Shown here one piece after another: positions 44,976 through 54,522 of a DNA stretch of 64,000 bases. How positions within the stretch are numbered: position 1 is the first letter of the stretch; every line of letters starts with the position of its first letter. Source of the DNA: an uncultured Saprospiraceae bacterium (GTDB lineage Bacteria; Bacteroidota; Bacteroidia; Chitinophagales; Saprospiraceae); assembly GCA_938007965.1 (NCBI GenBank), contig CALLMH010000002.1, positions 1 to 64,000 of the forward strand. The letters are read 5' to 3'. The translations under genes and the position numbers were made by a program. Below the pieces are notes generated by a model that saw nothing but the letters and a program-made list of their open reading frames with translations, did not search any database and had not been told where the DNA came from.

Positions 44976-45078
44976 ATAAAACCCCAAAAACTATAATTCT
45001 TGATGTAATTTGTATTTTAATTTGAATCCAAATCCTCACTCGTGAGGATTTGGAAGATTCAAATGTAATAAGGGTGTT

Positions 45079-48012
45079 TTAATTGACTTTCATAAATCTT
45101 GTTGAATGAGCGAATCTCTCATTGCTTATACTTAATATGTACATTCCATCAGGAAGGGGAGTTACATCTACTGCTTGTGTTGAAGATCCCATTCTAGTGT
45201 TCATCATTACCTTACCGTCGATTGACGTTACAGTAACTTTAGCGTTGTCGAATATTTCAGTCTTTCCATCAATACTTATTGAAAGTGAAGCTGATGTCGG
45301 ATTTGGAAATACACTTATGTCCAGTCTCTCCGCATCTAAGTCTACTACAGCTGTAATTATTCTAAAGTTTTCGCTGAAAATTGCTGATGCTCCTGGGAAA
45401 ATTTGATCATATGAAGGAGATACATCTCCACTATCATCAATATTGAATCCGAGGATTCTTCCTCCGCTATTTGCTCTTTCTGCGATGTACATTGTAGATG
45501 AAAAATCATCGTAAGCTACATCTACAGGATTACCAAGAAATGTAGAAGCTCCTTTGATAACTCGCTGTTCATTGAGGCTGATCACTCCATCTGCAGCTTT
45601 TGATGTAAAATCTGTAATAGTTACCATCGCACCATCAGCAGGTTCACTTCCTAAGCCCACATCAGTCAATATCATAATATCTTCTGTCTCTACATATGTA
45701 ATACCGTGAGTTCTTACGATACCGTCTACAGTTATTCTACTTGTTGCTTCTAGTGGTCCCACAGGCGCATCGAAGAAATCTGCAAATACAGCTACATCAG
45801 AAGAATTATCTACGATAGCATACAAGTCCTTATCTGTCATATGGATTCCCCAAAGATTGATCGATACATCATGTGTCTTGTCTAGAGTGATTTCTGTCGG
45901 ACTTATTGTGTAGGTGATGAATCTATTTACCATCCCATTGTTATCACTTGCGTCTTGAGCGACTACTAATTTGTCACCTAACACTGCGATCTCACGACCA
46001 TTAACGAAGTCAGATGAAGATGTTGCTGTTAATTGTGGATCATCGCCATTTCTGATACTTTCTAATACATTACTATATGCATTGATCACGTTTTCAGTTC
46101 TGTTTAATTGGTACAGCACGTCTGATTCTTCATCGTAGTGAATACCGTCAGCATCCATAGCTTGAGATGAGAAGTTTGTCAATCTGATCGTTTCATTTTC
46201 TAGTCGATCGAAGACACCTACGAATCCTTCCGTATTACTAGAAGCAAAGAATGTAGATAATATAACTTCTTCTACAGGATCAACGATGATAATCTCTCCA
46301 CTACATCCACCAGTTGCGCTGAATGGTTGCGCCACATATGGGAAACTGTTGAGGAATGGTCTGTCATTTTCTTCCACACCAGTTGTATATGTCAATACAT
46401 TCAACAAATCTTCAGTTACTGGAGAAGGTGAAGCAAACGGATCGAAATCATCATACCATAATCCAACTGCCGCTAGTACGACACCACCTACAGCTTGTAA
46501 TTCGATTCTAGTTACATCATCTTCTAGTCTTCTACCATTAGGGAATCCGTCCATGTTAGGGATGAATTCTAGATCAGTCGTCGTATTGAATGGTGCTACA
46601 GTAAGACCTATCGCTGCTGCCTGTACCAATCCCAAAGAAGAGAAGTTCGGATCGTCTCTAGGGGTCGGAGGTACGGCCATATTTAATCTCAACATATCTC
46701 CACCGTTTGGTAAGAAGTTGTTGATAAATGGCTTTCCTGCTGCCATAGGGTTTCCTCCTTTACCTGTTGCTAATTGATATGGGATAGCATTCGGTACTCC
46801 CGTGTGGAATATTGGCCATAAATCTACAGATCTAGGTTTACCAGGGATAAGTAGTAAACTGCCAAATGCTTCGAATGCAGTTCCAGACACATCGCCATCG
46901 GCTAGTGCTGATACACCATCTCCTCCATTTGAGAAGTTGAATGCTCCGAGAGATGCTTTTTGGATTCTCAATGGTCCAAATGCAGGCACTGCACCACCGA
47001 ATTGGTCATCATCCATATATAGAGCTAATTCAGGATTATAGAAAAATTCGTCCATCTCTGTTTCTGCTAACTCTTCGTAAGGAGTAATCGCATTCCAGAA
47101 ATCTTTATATCCTATTGGAATCACTGCTTCATTTGTTAATGGCATTCCTAATCTAGACACTTGTACCCAGTCTCCTGAGTATTCTGGAGAACCTGTTACT
47201 GATATCGTCTGCATAGCGGGTCTTGAGGCAGAAGCCCATACACCGATCACATAATCAGGATCTAGGATATTGGTAGGTGTTGCTGGTGCTCCAGCTTTAA
47301 GCAAAGTAGATATCGGTACTTGTATCGCTATGGTAGATACATTGTAACATCCAGTTCCGTCTACAGGCGTTCCACTTTGTCTAGGTGCGTCACCAAGATC
47401 AAATATACCACCAAGGTCTACGAAGAAAGGATCATCACTCGGCCCAGCGAACACGGTTTCACCAGTCGAAGCCGTTGTGATCGCTCCACTCCATAGTTCG
47501 TCATAAGTAGTAGCTAATCCAGCTCCACCCTCTATGGATCTATTACCGATATTATTTGGCGGTACGATACCATTCTCTACTATCGTGGTGAAAGTAGCTC
47601 CACCATCCATACTTCTCTCTAATGTGTAGGTAGCCTTTTGATTCTGCTTGCCTAATCTGATGTTGAAGAATGTGGTAGGATCTTCATTTTCTATATTAAA
47701 TGTAAATCTGTAAGTAACTTCATCTCCTACTATTGATGCATCATTATCTACATGTATTTCATATCTGATATTCTCTCCGAAGGTATAGTAGTTCGGTGCA
47801 CCTTGTGGCAATTGGAATGGGATATAAGTTGCGATCAATGTAACCATGTCTGGATTATCAGGTGATCGGAATGCATATACATCTACATTATCAGCTAGTG
47901 GGTCATTAGAGATGAGTGGTGCTTCTCTGTGACTTGATGCCATTACTGTGGCAGCTGTAATCATCACTAGCACGAAGCTTAAGATGAGTTGTTTTATGTT
48001 AAATTTTTTCAT
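45079..48012 (-). CDS. DUF4331 protein with propeller-like region and T9SS sorting domain
   Basis: 977 residues. The signal peptide is followed directly by Ser-Ser-His-Arg-Glu-Ala-Pro-Leu-Ile, the hallmark start of DUF4331. That domain extends to about residue 570. Residues about 600-880 contain repeated strand patterns (Asp-Gly-Ile-His-Tyr-Asp, Ala-Val-Leu-Gly-Asp-Lys-Leu) suggesting a beta-propeller. The last 80 residues form a type A T9SS sorting domain (Val-Phe-Pro-Asn-Pro-Thr, Leu-Pro-Asp-Gly-Met-Tyr). It should be exported and attached to the surface or released. The function of DUF4331 is unknown. It follows a close paralogue. Confidence 0.88.
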   Translation of the reverse strand: MKKFNIKQLILSFVLVMITAATVMASSHREAPLISNDPLADNVDVYAFRSPDNPDMVTLIATYIPFQLPQGAPNYYTFGENIRYEIHVDNDASIVGDEVTYRFTFNIENEDPTTFFNIRLGKQNQKATYTLERSMDGGATFTTIVENGIVPPNNIGNRSIEGGAGLATTYDELWSGAITTASTGETVFAGPSDDPFFVDLGGIFDLGDAPRQSGTPVDGTGCYNVSTIAIQVPISTLLKAGAPATPTNILDPDYVIGVWASASRPAMQTISVTGSPEYSGDWVQVSRLGMPLTNEAVIPIGYKDFWNAITPYEELAETEMDEFFYNPELALYMDDDQFGGAVPAFGPLRIQKASLGAFNFSNGGDGVSALADGDVSGTAFEAFGSLLLIPGKPRSVDLWPIFHTGVPNAIPYQLATGKGGNPMAAGKPFINNFLPNGGDMLRLNMAVPPTPRDDPNFSSLGLVQAAAIGLTVAPFNTTTDLEFIPNMDGFPNGRRLEDDVTRIELQAVGGVVLAAVGLWYDDFDPFASPSPVTEDLLNVLTYTTGVEENDRPFLNSFPYVAQPFSATGGCSGEIIIVDPVEEVILSTFFASSNTEGFVGVFDRLENETIRLTNFSSQAMDADGIHYDEESDVLYQLNRTENVINAYSNVLESIRNGDDPQLTATSSSDFVNGREIAVLGDKLVVAQDASDNNGMVNRFITYTISPTEITLDKTHDVSINLWGIHMTDKDLYAIVDNSSDVAVFADFFDAPVGPLEATSRITVDGIVRTHGITYVETEDIMILTDVGLGSEPADGAMVTITDFTSKAADGVISLNEQRVIKGASTFLGNPVDVAYDDFSSTMYIAERANSGGRILGFNIDDSGDVSPSYDQIFPGASAIFSENFRIITAVVDLDAERLDISVFPNPTSASLSISIDGKTEIFDNAKVTVTSIDGKVMMNTRMGSSTQAVDVTPLPDGMYILSISNERFAHSTRFMKVN

Positions 48013-48105
48013 TTGTTATATTTTATATTGAAATAGCTTTTTAGAAAAGAATTAAAGTCCACATTCTAAGTGCTATCTATTTTAGATTTGATAATTTTGA
48101 AGATC

Positions 48106-49803
48106 TTATTGTCTAACTTCTGTACCACTCCAAGGCATAGCCATGTAAGGGAATGATGAAGTGAATTCTGCGTCGTTTTTCTCTACACCCGTAGAATATG
48201 TCAATACATTCAATAAGTCTTCTGTTACAGGAGATGGTGATGTCATAGGGTCATAATCATCATACCAAAGTCCAACAGCGGCGAGTACTACACCACCTAC
48301 GGCTTGCAATTCAATTCTAGTGACGTCATCTTCTAATCTTCTTCCATTTGGAAATCCATCCATATTAGGTATGAATTCTAAGTCAGCTGTCGTATTAAAT
48401 GGTGCAACGGTAAGACCTATTGCTGCAGCTTGAACTAGTCCAAGTGAAGAGAAATTAGGATCATCTCTTGGTGTAGGCGGTACTGCCATGTTTAGTCTCA
48501 ACATATCTCCGCCATTTGGTAAGAAATTGTTGATAAATGGCTTTCCAGCTGCCAGGGGATTTCCTTCTTTTCCAGTTGCTAGCTGGTATGGGATGGCATT
48601 AGGAACTCCGGTGTGGAATATAGGCCATAGATCTACTGATCTTGGTTTTCCAGGTATTAATAATAAACTACCAAATGATTCGAAGGCTGTTCCAGTTAAG
48701 TCTCCTCCTGCAAGTGCTGATACACCATCCGCACCGTTTGTAAAATCAAATGCGCCTAAAGATGCTGTTTGAATTCTTAATGGTCCAAATGCAGGCACTG
48801 CACCACCAAATTGATCATCGTCCATATATAAGGCTAACTCAGGGTTGTAAAAATATTCATCCCAAGTGGTCTCTGCTAGTTCTTCATAAGGTGTTACTCT
48901 ATTCCATGCATCTTTATCTCCGATTGGAATGATAGCCTCATTAGTAAGTGGCATTCCAAGTCTTGATACTTGAACCCAATCTCCAGACACATCATAAGTT
49001 CCGTCTGTATTTAGCGTCTTTACAGCTGGTCTAGAAGCTGAAGCCCAAACTCCGATCACATAGTTTGGATCTAGAATATTAGCAGGAGTACTTGGCGCAC
49101 CTGCTTTTAATAAGGTAGAAATTGGTACTTGGATAGAGATCGTATGTACATTATATTTTGCAATTGCATCTCTAGCTGGTCCTCCTTGTCTAGGTGCATC
49201 ACCAAGATCGAAGATTGCTCCAAGATCTACAAAGAATGGATCATCTACTGGTCCAGCAAAAACTTGCTCACCTGTACTAGCTGTGGTAATAGCTCCATTG
49301 AACAATTCTGCATAAGTAGTTGATAATCCTGCGCCTCCTTCGATAGATCGAGGTCCTATGTTTGTAGGAGGTACGATACCATCTGAGATTATAGTAGTGA
49401 AAGTTGTGCCACCATCAGTACTTCTTTCTAGTGTGTAAGTTGTTTTCAAGTTCTGTTTGCCCAATCTGATATTAAAAAACGTAGTTGGGTCTTCATTTAC
49501 TTGATTGAATGTAAATCTGTAAGTGATCTCGTCTCCTACAACTGAGGCATCATTGTCCACATGTATTTCGTATCTGATGTTTTCGCCAAATGTGTAATAA
49601 TTTGGTCCTCCGAAAGGTAATTCGCCTGGGATATAATTAGCTATTATGGTAATCATATCTGGATTGTCAGGACTTCTGAATGCATAGAGATCCGTATTGT
49701 CGGCAAGTGGATCATTTGCAATAAGTGGTGCTTCTCTATGAGAAGATGCCATCGCTATGATAGACATCATCATGATAGAAAGCATTGTGTAGATTTTTTT
49801 CAT
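48106..49803 (-). CDS. DUF4331 protein, paralogue without sorting domain
   Basis: 565 residues from the ATG at 49803, which starts a normal signal peptide; a start 36 bases upstream is less likely. The mature part begins Ser-Ser-His-Arg-Glu-Ala-Pro-Leu-Ile and is nearly identical over long stretches to the first 560 residues of the downstream gene, for example in Gly-Lys-Pro-Arg-Ser-Val-Asp-Leu-Trp-Pro. It ends right after this domain, without the propeller or the T9SS tail, so it should stay in the periplasm or leave by another route. The two genes are 93 bases apart and arose by tandem duplication. Confidence 0.88.
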   Translation of the reverse strand: MKKIYTMLSIMMMSIIAMASSHREAPLIANDPLADNTDLYAFRSPDNPDMITIIANYIPGELPFGGPNYYTFGENIRYEIHVDNDASVVGDEITYRFTFNQVNEDPTTFFNIRLGKQNLKTTYTLERSTDGGTTFTTIISDGIVPPTNIGPRSIEGGAGLSTTYAELFNGAITTASTGEQVFAGPVDDPFFVDLGAIFDLGDAPRQGGPARDAIAKYNVHTISIQVPISTLLKAGAPSTPANILDPNYVIGVWASASRPAVKTLNTDGTYDVSGDWVQVSRLGMPLTNEAIIPIGDKDAWNRVTPYEELAETTWDEYFYNPELALYMDDDQFGGAVPAFGPLRIQTASLGAFDFTNGADGVSALAGGDLTGTAFESFGSLLLIPGKPRSVDLWPIFHTGVPNAIPYQLATGKEGNPLAAGKPFINNFLPNGGDMLRLNMAVPPTPRDDPNFSSLGLVQAAAIGLTVAPFNTTADLEFIPNMDGFPNGRRLEDDVTRIELQAVGGVVLAAVGLWYDDYDPMTSPSPVTEDLLNVLTYSTGVEKNDAEFTSSFPYMAMPWSGTEVRQ

Positions 49804-50368
49804 TTTATAAGATTTTGGTTGATAATTACTATTGAGCACCTAGTTTGCGCTTCTGTATATATTTACGCTGATGAACATAGTATTGGATTTATTTTTCCTA
49901 GTTTTCTTTGATTGATACTTTTTATAAGGAGCATACTTATATTTTAATTCGTAATCAAGAAACCACGTTCTAGAATCGAATCAGGTACTTACGATATGTA
50001 TATCATAAAGAAACTGAAAAAGGGATAGGTCGTTAAAATTGTCTTAACTTTAACAATGGTAACTAGTTGTTGCTATTCATCCAGTCATGTAAGATAAGTT
50101 CATGTATTTTATTGATTATTAGTTAATTATGGTTGTGATGGGGTGGGTGATTTATTCAAATCTCACTTGATTTAATATATACAAGCGGATATTATTACGC
50201 TTCTTGAGGCAACCATCTAAAATCAAACCAAGTATAGGGGGGTATTAAAACTGAAGTCATAAATAGTAAATCAGGATAATATCTATAAGTCTGAAAAATA
50301 GACCATTATTATTCTGAATATAGAAAAGCTTAAATGACTAATGGAAAGCCACAAAAAAATTTAGTAAA
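49804..50368. other. Intergenic, no gene seen
   Basis: About 565 AT-rich bases between divergent genes. No gene, repeat or convincing promoter was identified. Confidence 0.45.
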
Positions 50369-51904
50369 ATGAAAAACAACATAATTATACTAGTAATTAC
50401 GATACTATTCGTTGGGACTTTAAATGCCCAGAAAATTGATAATTCTTTCTTTTCTGAGGTGAATAGATTCTTAGAAAATTCAGTAACTGAGGGATTAGTG
50501 GATTATAAGAAGGTATCTACTGACGAGGCATTGGTGAATCTGATCACAAGGATAGAAAATGCAGATGTATCTACCGCATCAGAAGAGACCAAGATCGCAT
50601 TCTACATCAATGCCTACAATCTCAATGTGATCAATCTAGTAGCACAGTCTTATCCTATTGATTCGCCGCAAGATGTTGCGGGATTTTTCGACAGAAAAAA
50701 AATAAATGTAGCGGGGCAAAAAATGACGCTTAATACATTAGAAAAAGAAAGTTTATTGGAAGAATACAGAGATGGAAGGTTTCACTTTGTTTTGGTTTGC
50801 GGTGCTATGGGGTGTCCTCCTATTACAGATTTCGCCTACACGCCCGATAAGCTAGAAGCGCAATTAGATCAACAAACTAAGATCGCAATCAATAACCCTT
50901 CTTTCATCAAGGTAAATGGATCTGTAGCGGATCTATCACAAATTTTTAAATGGTATGTAGATGATTTTGGAGGCAGTAAAAATAGTGTGATCGAATTCAT
51001 AAACAAATATAGAGACACACCAATCAGAGACGGTTCAAATATCAGTTACTATTCATATGATTGGACATTGAATGATACTGCAAAATTAGATATTGGTAGC
51101 GATAATGCGAAAGCGGCAAATGCTTTCAGGTATATAGTGTCTTCAACGATACCCAAAGGAACTGTCGAGGTAAAAATATTTAATAATCTATATACCCAAA
51201 AAACAGGTAGTGATGGAGCATTAACGGATCGTTCTTCATTTTTCACGACATTAGTTAGCGCACTATATGGTTTGAATAATAGAGTCAATGTAGGATTCGC
51301 TGCGAGATTTCGAAAAATCCGAAATCAGTCATTACCGTCTTCGCCATTCGATGTATTTGGCTCAGACGATATAGGAAGTTCTAGATCAGGAATAACGGCA
51401 TTTGGTCCGCAGGTAAGATTTGCGCCTATTCCATCTTGGGAAAATTTTTCTATTCAGTCATCTTTTGTATTCGCTGTAGGAGATGATCTATCAGGAAGAA
51501 CAACAAATCAACCATTTATTGATTGGAGTGGTGCGACTTGGACAACGCAAATCTTTAATGATTTCCCAATAGGAACGAATTTCTCTCTCTTTACAGAATT
51601 AGACTTATGGGTAGAAGATATAGGCAGTTTTGATAATGGACACACCAATAGATTCTCTACGCCACTGATAGCGATATTAAGTTATAACCCCAATCCGAAA
51701 TCTACGATTTATGCATTGAGTGGTTATACTCCGACTTGGGCAGCTGAGTTTGATTATTTCGCGCAAGCTGGATTGGGTGCTAAATATCAATTTACTCCGA
51801 ACCTAGAGTTAGAATTATTGTATTCAAAGTTTACAAACAAATTCTTAATAAGAGAAGAAGGACAGGCAGCAACATATAATCTTGGAATAAGATTTAATTT
51901 ATAA
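50369..51904 (+). CDS. DUF547 domain fused to an outer-membrane-type barrel
   Basis: 511 residues. A signal peptide (1-20) is followed by a DUF547 domain (about 25-225) with Phe-Tyr-Ile-Asn-Ala-Tyr-Asn and the Phe-His-Phe-Val-Leu-Val-Cys-Gly-Ala-Met-Gly-Cys-Pro-Pro motif. Residues about 250-511 change character to alternating strands with aromatic ends, Asn-Pro-Asn-Pro-Lys turns and a final Leu-Gly-Ile-Arg-Phe-Asn-Leu, as in outer membrane barrels. DUF547 is a papain-like fold of uncertain activity. The fusion places it on the periplasmic side. The Omp85-like gene follows 35 bases later. Confidence 0.75.
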   Translation: MKNNIIILVITILFVGTLNAQKIDNSFFSEVNRFLENSVTEGLVDYKKVSTDEALVNLITRIENADVSTASEETKIAFYINAYNLNVINLVAQSYPIDSPQDVAGFFDRKKINVAGQKMTLNTLEKESLLEEYRDGRFHFVLVCGAMGCPPITDFAYTPDKLEAQLDQQTKIAINNPSFIKVNGSVADLSQIFKWYVDDFGGSKNSVIEFINKYRDTPIRDGSNISYYSYDWTLNDTAKLDIGSDNAKAANAFRYIVSSTIPKGTVEVKIFNNLYTQKTGSDGALTDRSSFFTTLVSALYGLNNRVNVGFAARFRKIRNQSLPSSPFDVFGSDDIGSSRSGITAFGPQVRFAPIPSWENFSIQSSFVFAVGDDLSGRTTNQPFIDWSGATWTTQIFNDFPIGTNFSLFTELDLWVEDIGSFDNGHTNRFSTPLIAILSYNPNPKSTIYALSGYTPTWAAEFDYFAQAGLGAKYQFTPNLELELLYSKFTNKFLIREEGQAATYNLGIRFNL

Positions 51905-51939
51905 AAATAATCTACCTTGCTAGCTAACTGATCCTGCAT

Positions 51940-53217
51940 ATGAGATTCTACTATATCACAATACTACTTTGCTTTATCTTCTCTATATCTGTCTCCGGAC
52001 AGAAGAAAGATAGTAGCATCGTGAGCGGTATTGAGTTTCATGGATTAGAGAAAACTCAAATTTCATATATAGAGTTGTTTTTAAAAATCAAAGAAGGGGA
52101 TCGAGTCACTATCAATGATATCGAGAGCGATGTCCAACAATTAAAGAATATTATTGGGATTGGGGATGCAGTGTATTTGATAGATACCATAGGAGGACAA
52201 ATAGTAATAACTTACGATATACAAGAAATCAGAACTCTACTACCAATACTAAATTTTGGAGGGATAAAAGATAATCTTTGGTTTCAATTAGGGTTGTCAG
52301 ATAATAATTGGAGGGGAAAAGGGCAGCAAATAGTTGCCAGCTATTTTAATAATGACGGACTTAGTGGAGGACAATTATTTTTCAAATCACCAAGGACTAG
52401 AAATAGTAGAGATTGGGGATATACGACAAGTCTATCCAGATGGGTTTCATTAGAGCCACTATTTTTTGATCAAGGTACTGTAAATTATATATATGAGAAT
52501 AATAGTGCAGGACTGACAGCAATTAAGAACTTTGGTAATCACCATAGTATTGAGTTTGGAGGTACCTACTTTATAGAAAAATATAGAAAGAGTGACGAAC
52601 AGTTTTTTGAGGATCCTCCAGGACCAGAAGCGCTGACACAACCTAAGTTGCTCTCGAAGATGGAATATAAGGTGAATAGACTCAATTATGATTTTTTTTA
52701 CAATTCTGGTTATTTATGGACATTGACTTATCAAAATGTATTTACAATAACCGACAATACACTCTTCAATAGCCTACAATATCAGGCGATTGGTTATTTG
52801 CGACCAACTGAGAAGATAAACCTTGGATTCAGATTAAAGCTGGGAGTATCTACTAATAATGATTCGCCATTCGCACCTTTTGTAGCGGACAGTCACGTGA
52901 ATCTGAGAGGAGTAGGAAATAGAATAGACAGAGGAACTGCACAAGCGGTATTGAATGTGGAATATAGAAATACTGTCTTTCATCATAAAACTTGGAGTAG
53001 CCAGGTTGTTATATTTTCTGATCTAGGGACTTGGAGAAGCCCGGGAGGCGATTTGCAAGATCTGGTAAATCCTGATCAATTCAGACATTTTATAGGAGGT
53101 GGTTTTAGGATTATTTATCAGAAAGTATTTGGTGCAGTACTAAGGGTGGACTATGGAATAGATGTGTTTAATCCTTCTCAAAAAGGATTGGTTTTAGGGC
53201 TTGGTCAATACTTTTGA
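51940..53217 (+). CDS. Omp85/BamA-family protein with a single POTRA-like domain
   Basis: 425 residues. After the signal peptide, residues about 27-95 form one POTRA domain (Ile-Glu-Phe-His-Gly-Leu-Glu-Lys-Thr, then Val-Thr-Ile-Asn-Asp-Ile-Glu-Ser-Asp). The rest is a 16-strand-type barrel. Near the end Leu-Arg-Val-Asp-Tyr-Gly-Ile-Asp and the terminal Gly-Gln-Tyr-Phe fit the Omp85 C-terminus. One POTRA rather than five argues for a specialised export role over general BAM function. It is possibly cotranscribed with the DUF547 fusion. Confidence 0.82.
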   Translation: MRFYYITILLCFIFSISVSGQKKDSSIVSGIEFHGLEKTQISYIELFLKIKEGDRVTINDIESDVQQLKNIIGIGDAVYLIDTIGGQIVITYDIQEIRTLLPILNFGGIKDNLWFQLGLSDNNWRGKGQQIVASYFNNDGLSGGQLFFKSPRTRNSRDWGYTTSLSRWVSLEPLFFDQGTVNYIYENNSAGLTAIKNFGNHHSIEFGGTYFIEKYRKSDEQFFEDPPGPEALTQPKLLSKMEYKVNRLNYDFFYNSGYLWTLTYQNVFTITDNTLFNSLQYQAIGYLRPTEKINLGFRLKLGVSTNNDSPFAPFVADSHVNLRGVGNRIDRGTAQAVLNVEYRNTVFHHKTWSSQVVIFSDLGTWRSPGGDLQDLVNPDQFRHFIGGGFRIIYQKVFGAVLRVDYGIDVFNPSQKGLVLGLGQYF

Positions 53218-53332
53218 ATTTCAAAGGATCAATGGGAAAATTCTTCCGCCACCACATATTGATAATAAACAAAATAAAAGCAGCAAATATTCGAGAAAAT
53301 TCATTCACTCGAAAAGTCTTAAAAAATAATGT

Positions 53333-54478
53333 ATGAAAAGAATATTTCCATTCTCACATCTTTGTTTTTTTGATATGCGAATAGATCGATATGCGATACC
53401 TGTGCTGATTATTATTTTTGGGACAATAAGCATAGGATTAGAAGGTCAAGTTATTTTCCAAGAGGAGTCTATTAACGGGGTAAGTTTTCGTGGGCCTAGA
53501 TATGAAAGAGATCTAAATCCTGATTCATTTGGTGAAATACTAGAAGTAAATGCCAATTGGGTAGCCTTTACCCCAGAAGTAATACTAGACAGATCTACGC
53601 TGAAGTTAAGATCCGATAAAGATAATCATTGGTGGGGCAATACGATCTCTGGCAACATTATTCTAATAAGAATGGCGAAAGAAGCTGGGCTAAAAGTCAT
53701 GCTAAAACCACAGATGATTCTCGATAATGTCACTTTCCCTTCCGGATTATTCAGCGATCTTATAAAATTAGAGGATCAAGGGGGCAAAATAGTATCAGAT
53801 AAGTCTGATGGTGCATCGTGGAGAGGGGACTTTGATCCATTGACCAAAGAGAGTTGGATGATATGGGAGCAATCTTATAGATCTTATATTTTGTCATTGG
53901 CAAGAACAGCGGAAGAATTAGAAGTAGATTTGTTTTGTATTGGGACAGAACTAAAAATAAGTACTAAAAAAAGGCCTGAGTTCTGGAGACAGCTCATTAG
54001 TGATGTGAGGAAAGTGTACAGCGGTCCCATATCATACTCTGCCAACTGGGATGAATATAGCCGAATAGAGTTTTGGGATGAGTTGGATATCATCGGGGTC
54101 AATTCTTATTGTCCGATCAGTCTACGACGTACTCCTACTGTGGAAGGAACGATTGATAACTGGAAGTATTACAAAAAAGTATTAAAGGAATTTTCCGAGG
54201 GACTTGATAAAGATGTACTCATCACTGAATTTGGATATAGGAATGTATCTTTTGCAGGATTGCGACCTTGGATACATGATGATGGCGATTCAAAATCAAA
54301 CCTTGAAGCACAGTCTAATCTCTATGAAGCATTTTTTCGTTCATACTGGAACGAACCATGGATCAAAGGTGGGTTCTCATGGAATTGGGATGCGGTAACA
54401 AAAGGAATTGGTAACACTGATTTTTCTATTCAGAATAAACCCGCTCAAGAGATTCTTTCCAATTGGTATAAAAAGTAG
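53333..54478 (+). CDS. GH113-like glycoside hydrolase
   Basis: 381 residues; Met15 is an alternative start. A hydrophobic segment at about 20-38 is a signal anchor or signal peptide. The TIM-barrel shows Gly-Val-Ser-Phe-Arg-Gly-Pro at the start, Cys-Ile-Gly-Thr-Glu206-Leu as probable acid/base and Ile-Thr-Glu299-Phe-Gly-Tyr-Arg as probable nucleophile. The final barrel strand holds Gly-Phe-Ser-Trp-Asn-Trp. This set fits family GH113, whose known members are beta-mannanases. Its placement after an Omp85-like gene, and not in a carbohydrate locus, leaves the substrate open. Confidence 0.8.
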   Translation: MKRIFPFSHLCFFDMRIDRYAIPVLIIIFGTISIGLEGQVIFQEESINGVSFRGPRYERDLNPDSFGEILEVNANWVAFTPEVILDRSTLKLRSDKDNHWWGNTISGNIILIRMAKEAGLKVMLKPQMILDNVTFPSGLFSDLIKLEDQGGKIVSDKSDGASWRGDFDPLTKESWMIWEQSYRSYILSLARTAEELEVDLFCIGTELKISTKKRPEFWRQLISDVRKVYSGPISYSANWDEYSRIEFWDELDIIGVNSYCPISLRRTPTVEGTIDNWKYYKKVLKEFSEGLDKDVLITEFGYRNVSFAGLRPWIHDDGDSKSNLEAQSNLYEAFFRSYWNEPWIKGGFSWNWDAVTKGIGNTDFSIQNKPAQEILSNWYKK

Positions 54479-54522
54479 TAGTCAATAGACCAACATGCTG
54501 ATCTGTACATCTAAATTGCAAT

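Larger units (their letters stand above)
44539..45078. other. Intergenic with repeat core and terminator
   Basis: About 540 bases between convergent genes. It contains a repeat-family copy (44751-44798) and a strong terminator (44950-44975). No gene was seen. Confidence 0.5.
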
